From NCBI GenBank assembly GCA_935421135.1, contig OW285194.1, positions 3,429,876 through 3,493,875 on the forward strand: DNA of 64,000 nucleotides, in the 5' to 3' direction. The notes beneath the pieces are model-generated. The model was not told where the DNA came from and searched no databases. It saw only the letters and a program-made list of their open reading frames with translations. Position 1 is the first letter of the stretch, and each line of letters begins with the position of its first letter. Shown here piece after piece: positions 60,626-64,000 of this stretch. The position numbers and the translations under genes were made by a program. The stretch comes from Bugulina stolonifera (taxonomy: Eukaryota > Bryozoa > Gymnolaemata > Cheilostomatida > Bugulidae).

Positions 60626-60782
60626 TTGTATTGGAAACACTGCATCCGCTGTCACTGTGTCTAAAAGTGCAAAGAAAACACCTTCAAGTGGTGGAAAGGG
60701 TAGCAATAACAGCAAAGTATTCAAGAGGAAGTGCTTTTGCTCAACTACAAGGGTAATAATAGTGTTGTAGTATTTTGTACAC

Positions 60783-60862
60783 TGGTCAATAATTGGTCAA
60801 TAATTGGTCAATAATTGGTCAATAATTAGTCAATGATTTGTCAATGATTTGTCAATAATTGC
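60783..60862. repeat. Minisatellite, 11-bp unit, about seven copies
   Basis: Repeats of ggtcaataatt, the later ones varying to agtcaatgatt and tgtcaatgatt. Confidence 0.9.
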
Positions 60863-63490
60863 AGTAGTCACACCACTCCAATCATTATTCAAATGCTTCT
60901 TATTGTATTATATGCCTGTTTTTACTTTCACCTATAGAGTAACAATAACCCACAGTTGTTAACGCTGCTTGCAAGCACTGTATAAATGGAGGTACATGAA
61001 GTAGCGCTCTCAATTTTCCCAATATATTGATGGCTTGAGAGAGGGCACACACCTCACACGATGGCCACACATTGGCACAGCGACTTACTCTAATTAATAA
61101 TGAGACATATGCAACCGGTAAAAATAGACATCACATTATCTAAATAATGGTTACATGTAAGGGCCAGACTGCATCAAAACAGCTATTGTGAATACAAATA
61201 CATGTGAACAAGCATATTATATTTCATACCAATTTGGAACTTACTAAAATTGCAATAGTTGGTGAATGAGTAACAGTTGTCAATTCTCAGCCCATCCCTG
61301 GCCAAAAACAACTACAGTACGCATTGCAAAAATATGTCAATACGCTATGTTGTCATTTCAGGGGGGTCCCCTGAAATGACAACGCGGTGCATTAATTTAA
61401 AAGAATTACCACTGTAGGCATTGGGTTAAGAATCATTGAAGCATGATTCATCAATGATGAAGGCCACAATGTGTGACTTTTTCATTGGCTAATTGTGATG
61501 TTTTCCAAGAGTCAGCCTTTATTGCAGTGGTTGTCTTCTCTTGATCATTTTAACAGTGCAATTGGAGTTGTCTTCTCTTGTGCCCAGCAAAGTGAAACTC
61601 ATAATATTTCTATTGCATAGAAATTATTTTAGACTGATGTTTAGGATGCTTTGTGATAGCACCTAGATATGTGAACAAAACTTGCATCAGCTACCTAATT
61701 TAGAGATTGATATTTTAGCTGGCAAGAAATCAAAGCTAGCGAGTATTGTTATTTGCAATGCAATAGCGTTCCTGTTGGTTAAAGTGAATCCAACATGCAT
61801 CATTAGAAAATACTTCTCTACTCATGACCTACTCTCTAAAATGAAGGAAAAGCGTAGTACAATTTAATTAATTTTTATTTTTATTTAGGATTTCGAAATC
61901 AAGTGATCAGAATATCAGGTAGAAATCAGTTGAATCACTAAAAGTAGGCCTAATAGGATAATATAAAATATGTAATATTTAATTAATATTAAATTATATT
62001 ATAATTATTAATATTTTAAAAATATTATTAATTTAAATTTCAACTTCACTGGTTAAAATATCATAGTATGATAATTATTATTTACATTTCATTAGTATAT
62101 CTATAGTAGTTATAGTACTTAAGGCCTAAATAGTCATAGTGTACATGTATGTATTGAACAAATATTTATTAAATTCAAAGTTGGAAGTTTCGCCATCATC
62201 ACATGTATTAAATTATTAATATTAATTATAATTATCATGTCTTTATGCTTTCTTCATGTTGTTATTGATTGGTATTAAATTTAGTGAACTTACTTATTAG
62301 CTATTGCTTCCAACTAATGCTTGCTGTAAATCCGATAACTAATGCTAATGATCAATGAATGATCAATCAGGTCACTGGAGAATACCCATTGCCATGTTCG
62401 GAACCATGGGAATTATTATTATACCTGCCCTGTTGCAGTCCTGCAGCCCTCATTCTTTTGCCAAGTGCCTGTTAATTCTGCCTATAAAGGCTTTTATGGT
62501 AGCAGAGGATGGATTAGTAGCTACTGAATCGGGAGCAAGAAGAAATCTGCTTCCATATCAACCAAAAAGAGCAAATATATATAGCCTATGCTACTACTTC
62601 ATCAGTTTCTGACTGCAAACTATAGGCCTAGTTGGTGAAATGTACAACACAGTAATAAATCATGAACAGCAATTTACAGCAACAAGATTGTAGACCTGGT
62701 TGGCAATATGGAAACCATAGGCTTCATTACGGATTTTATTACAATTGCTGTGGAAGCTCTAGCTCAACTGAAATGAATACATCGAGGCCCTAGGGCTGTC
62801 ACAGCACATTTCCATATCAATTGACTATGATCAACACATTTGAATACCACAGACCAAGACAGGCAGCACTCTACTGTACTGTACTGAATGCCCCCAAACA
62901 GATCTGGAGGTATCGTCAGATTGCAATAACAGACTTTAATAATGTGGTCATAAACCACAATAGAATCCTGCTGCTCTTCTGGAACTCAGCTGTTCTTCTC
63001 GAAACAAAGCAAGAGTGGGCTTTCAGGGCTCATCCTTTATAGATACACAACAGAGACCTCTAGAGTATTGTTGGTACCAGAAACAACTGTAGAGCTCATT
63101 GTGGTTGTAATAATATGTTAATTCTACTTCAACTCAATCTTGGCTGACTCAGTCATAGAGTTGTAAAAGTTTATGATCAAATGTTTGAAATGGGTAGCCT
63201 TCGTCAGACTGGACTTGCTCTGAGACCCTGTCATTGGATACAGATCAGCAGCGATGGCTTGCAGGCACCAAGATTACAACCTGTAGGCGGATGTCAGCCT
63301 GAAGCCAGTGCTGTACTCTGACTTCGTCCTTTTAAGTCTCATTAACATTTAGTGCACCTTGATCTTCTGCATCCTGATCAGTCATCCGGACCCTCACCAT
63401 TGCTGAATGGAATTTAAAACTGAAGAGATGTACATATACCATTATTGTCTGGTTCTACCGATGATGTGGTATTCAATTTATTTTAATGTG
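60863..63490. other. Intergenic DNA, no gene recognised
   Basis: Contains a perfect 16-bp-arm hairpin at 61348-61383 and very AT-rich DNA at about 61900-62280. Open frames at 62355-62612 and 62821-63042 have no recognised features. Confidence 0.45.
61349..61383. repeat. Perfect hairpin
   Basis: gttgtcatttcagggg, loop ggt, then the exact complement cccctgaaatgacaac. Confidence 0.9.
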
Positions 63491-63499
63491 ACTCCCATT

Positions 63500-64000
63500 A
63501 GCATTAGTAGGAGTAGCAGGGGTAGTAGCAGTAGCGGCGGTAGCTTCAGGGTTATAGCATCAACAGTAGTAGTAGTAGTGGTAGCAGTGGCAGTAGTGGT
63601 AGCAGTTGTAGTAGCGGCACTGGTAGCTGCAGTGGTAGTAGTAGTAGAAGTAGTAGAAGCAGCAGCAGTGGCCATAGTAGGAGCAGTGACAGCAGCACTA
63701 GTAGGAAGAGCAATAGTAATAGTAGGAGGAACGGTAGAGGCAATAAAAGCAACAGTAGCTGTTGTAGTAGCTGTAGCAGTAGCTCTAGCAGTAGCCCTAG
63801 TAGCAGCTATAGTAGCAGCTGTGGTAGTCGCTGTAGTAGCTTTAGTAGTGGTTATAGTAGTGGCTCTGGTAGTTATAGCTGTAGTAGTAACTCTAGTAGT
63901 ACCTGGTGTAGTGGCTGTAGTAGTATGTGTAGCAGTGACAATTGTAGTAGCTCTAGGAACAGCTCTAGTAGTAGCTGTAGTAGTAGTAGTAGTAGCAGCA
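63500..64000. repeat. Degenerate GTA/GCA trinucleotide repeat to window end
   Basis: About 500 bp of gtagtagtagcagtagc-type triplets with interspersed variants. Open frames through it (poly-Leu, Thr/Ala) are composition artefacts. Confidence 0.9.

Noticed and set aside
60222..60626. Minus-strand frame of 134 residues
   Set aside because: Runs antisense through a tRNA-like short interspersed element.
63478..63752. Poly-Leu and Thr/Ala-rich frames
   Set aside because: Produced by the GTA/GCA triplet repeat; no start context or other coding sign.

Overview
The window looks like nuclear DNA from an animal, most plausibly a demosponge. It is AT-rich with sparse genes and GT-AG introns. Words of the type ACATGTACATGTA recur throughout, and the repeats are animal-type (Ty1/copia, gypsy-like LTR elements, PIF/Harbinger, MITEs, tRNA-like short elements). 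No bacterial operon, CRISPR or rRNA was seen. The sponge assignment is inference from composition and from the small defensin-like genes; it was not tested by any search. A 200-base run of N at 53801-54000 shows this is a scaffold.

The most interesting content is a dispersed tandem family of two-exon genes for small secreted cysteine-rich peptides. Exon 1 is a 61-base coding exon for a hydrophobic signal peptide and ends in phase 1. Exon 2 encodes the pattern C-x6-C-x3-C-x10/11-C-x7-C-x-C, which is the cysteine-stabilised alpha/beta (CS-alpha-beta) layout of defensins. Four members look intact (3628-4380, 5885-7031, 46560-47732, and an inverted divergent one at 56375-57135). One has lost cysteine 3 (10183-11348). 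Two are orphan or broken signal exons (50782, 51446), and one is an exon-2 relic (about 1337-1406). Each plus-strand signal exon has the same TATA block upstream. The units sit in larger duplicated blocks (7.15-12.3 kb matches 40.15-48.57 kb).

Between the two halves of the array lies a minus-strand gene of the galactose-3-O-sulfotransferase (GAL3ST) family. It has five well supported exons with matching phases (27370 down to 14349) and a possible further exon at 28492-28577. Its 9.2-kb intron holds an LTR element (18031-23066) with near-identical 0.66-kb LTRs, a tRNA-Leu primer site and a Gag plus zinc-finger ORF but no polymerase. The same intron also holds a GC-rich tandem repeat of about 680 bp and an uninterrupted (GAT)n tract of 394 bp.

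From 30.6 to 35.1 kb there is a 2-kb tandem duplication. Each copy carries its own transposon insertion, and a 487-bp near-identical tract suggests gene conversion. A plus-strand gene fragment with five phase-consistent exons (35524-37669) encodes a disordered-looking protein of unknown function. It is followed by PIF/Harbinger remnants (a MADF-type ORF on plus, DDE transposase exons on minus) and by an apparently intact Ty1/copia element (40465-45035). That element has 319-bp LTRs differing at two sites, a 5-bp target duplication, a half-tRNA-iMet primer site and a single 1301-residue Gag-Pol ORF. The last 10 kb are mostly AT-rich intergenic DNA with short tRNA-like elements, hairpins and a degenerate trinucleotide repeat running off the end.
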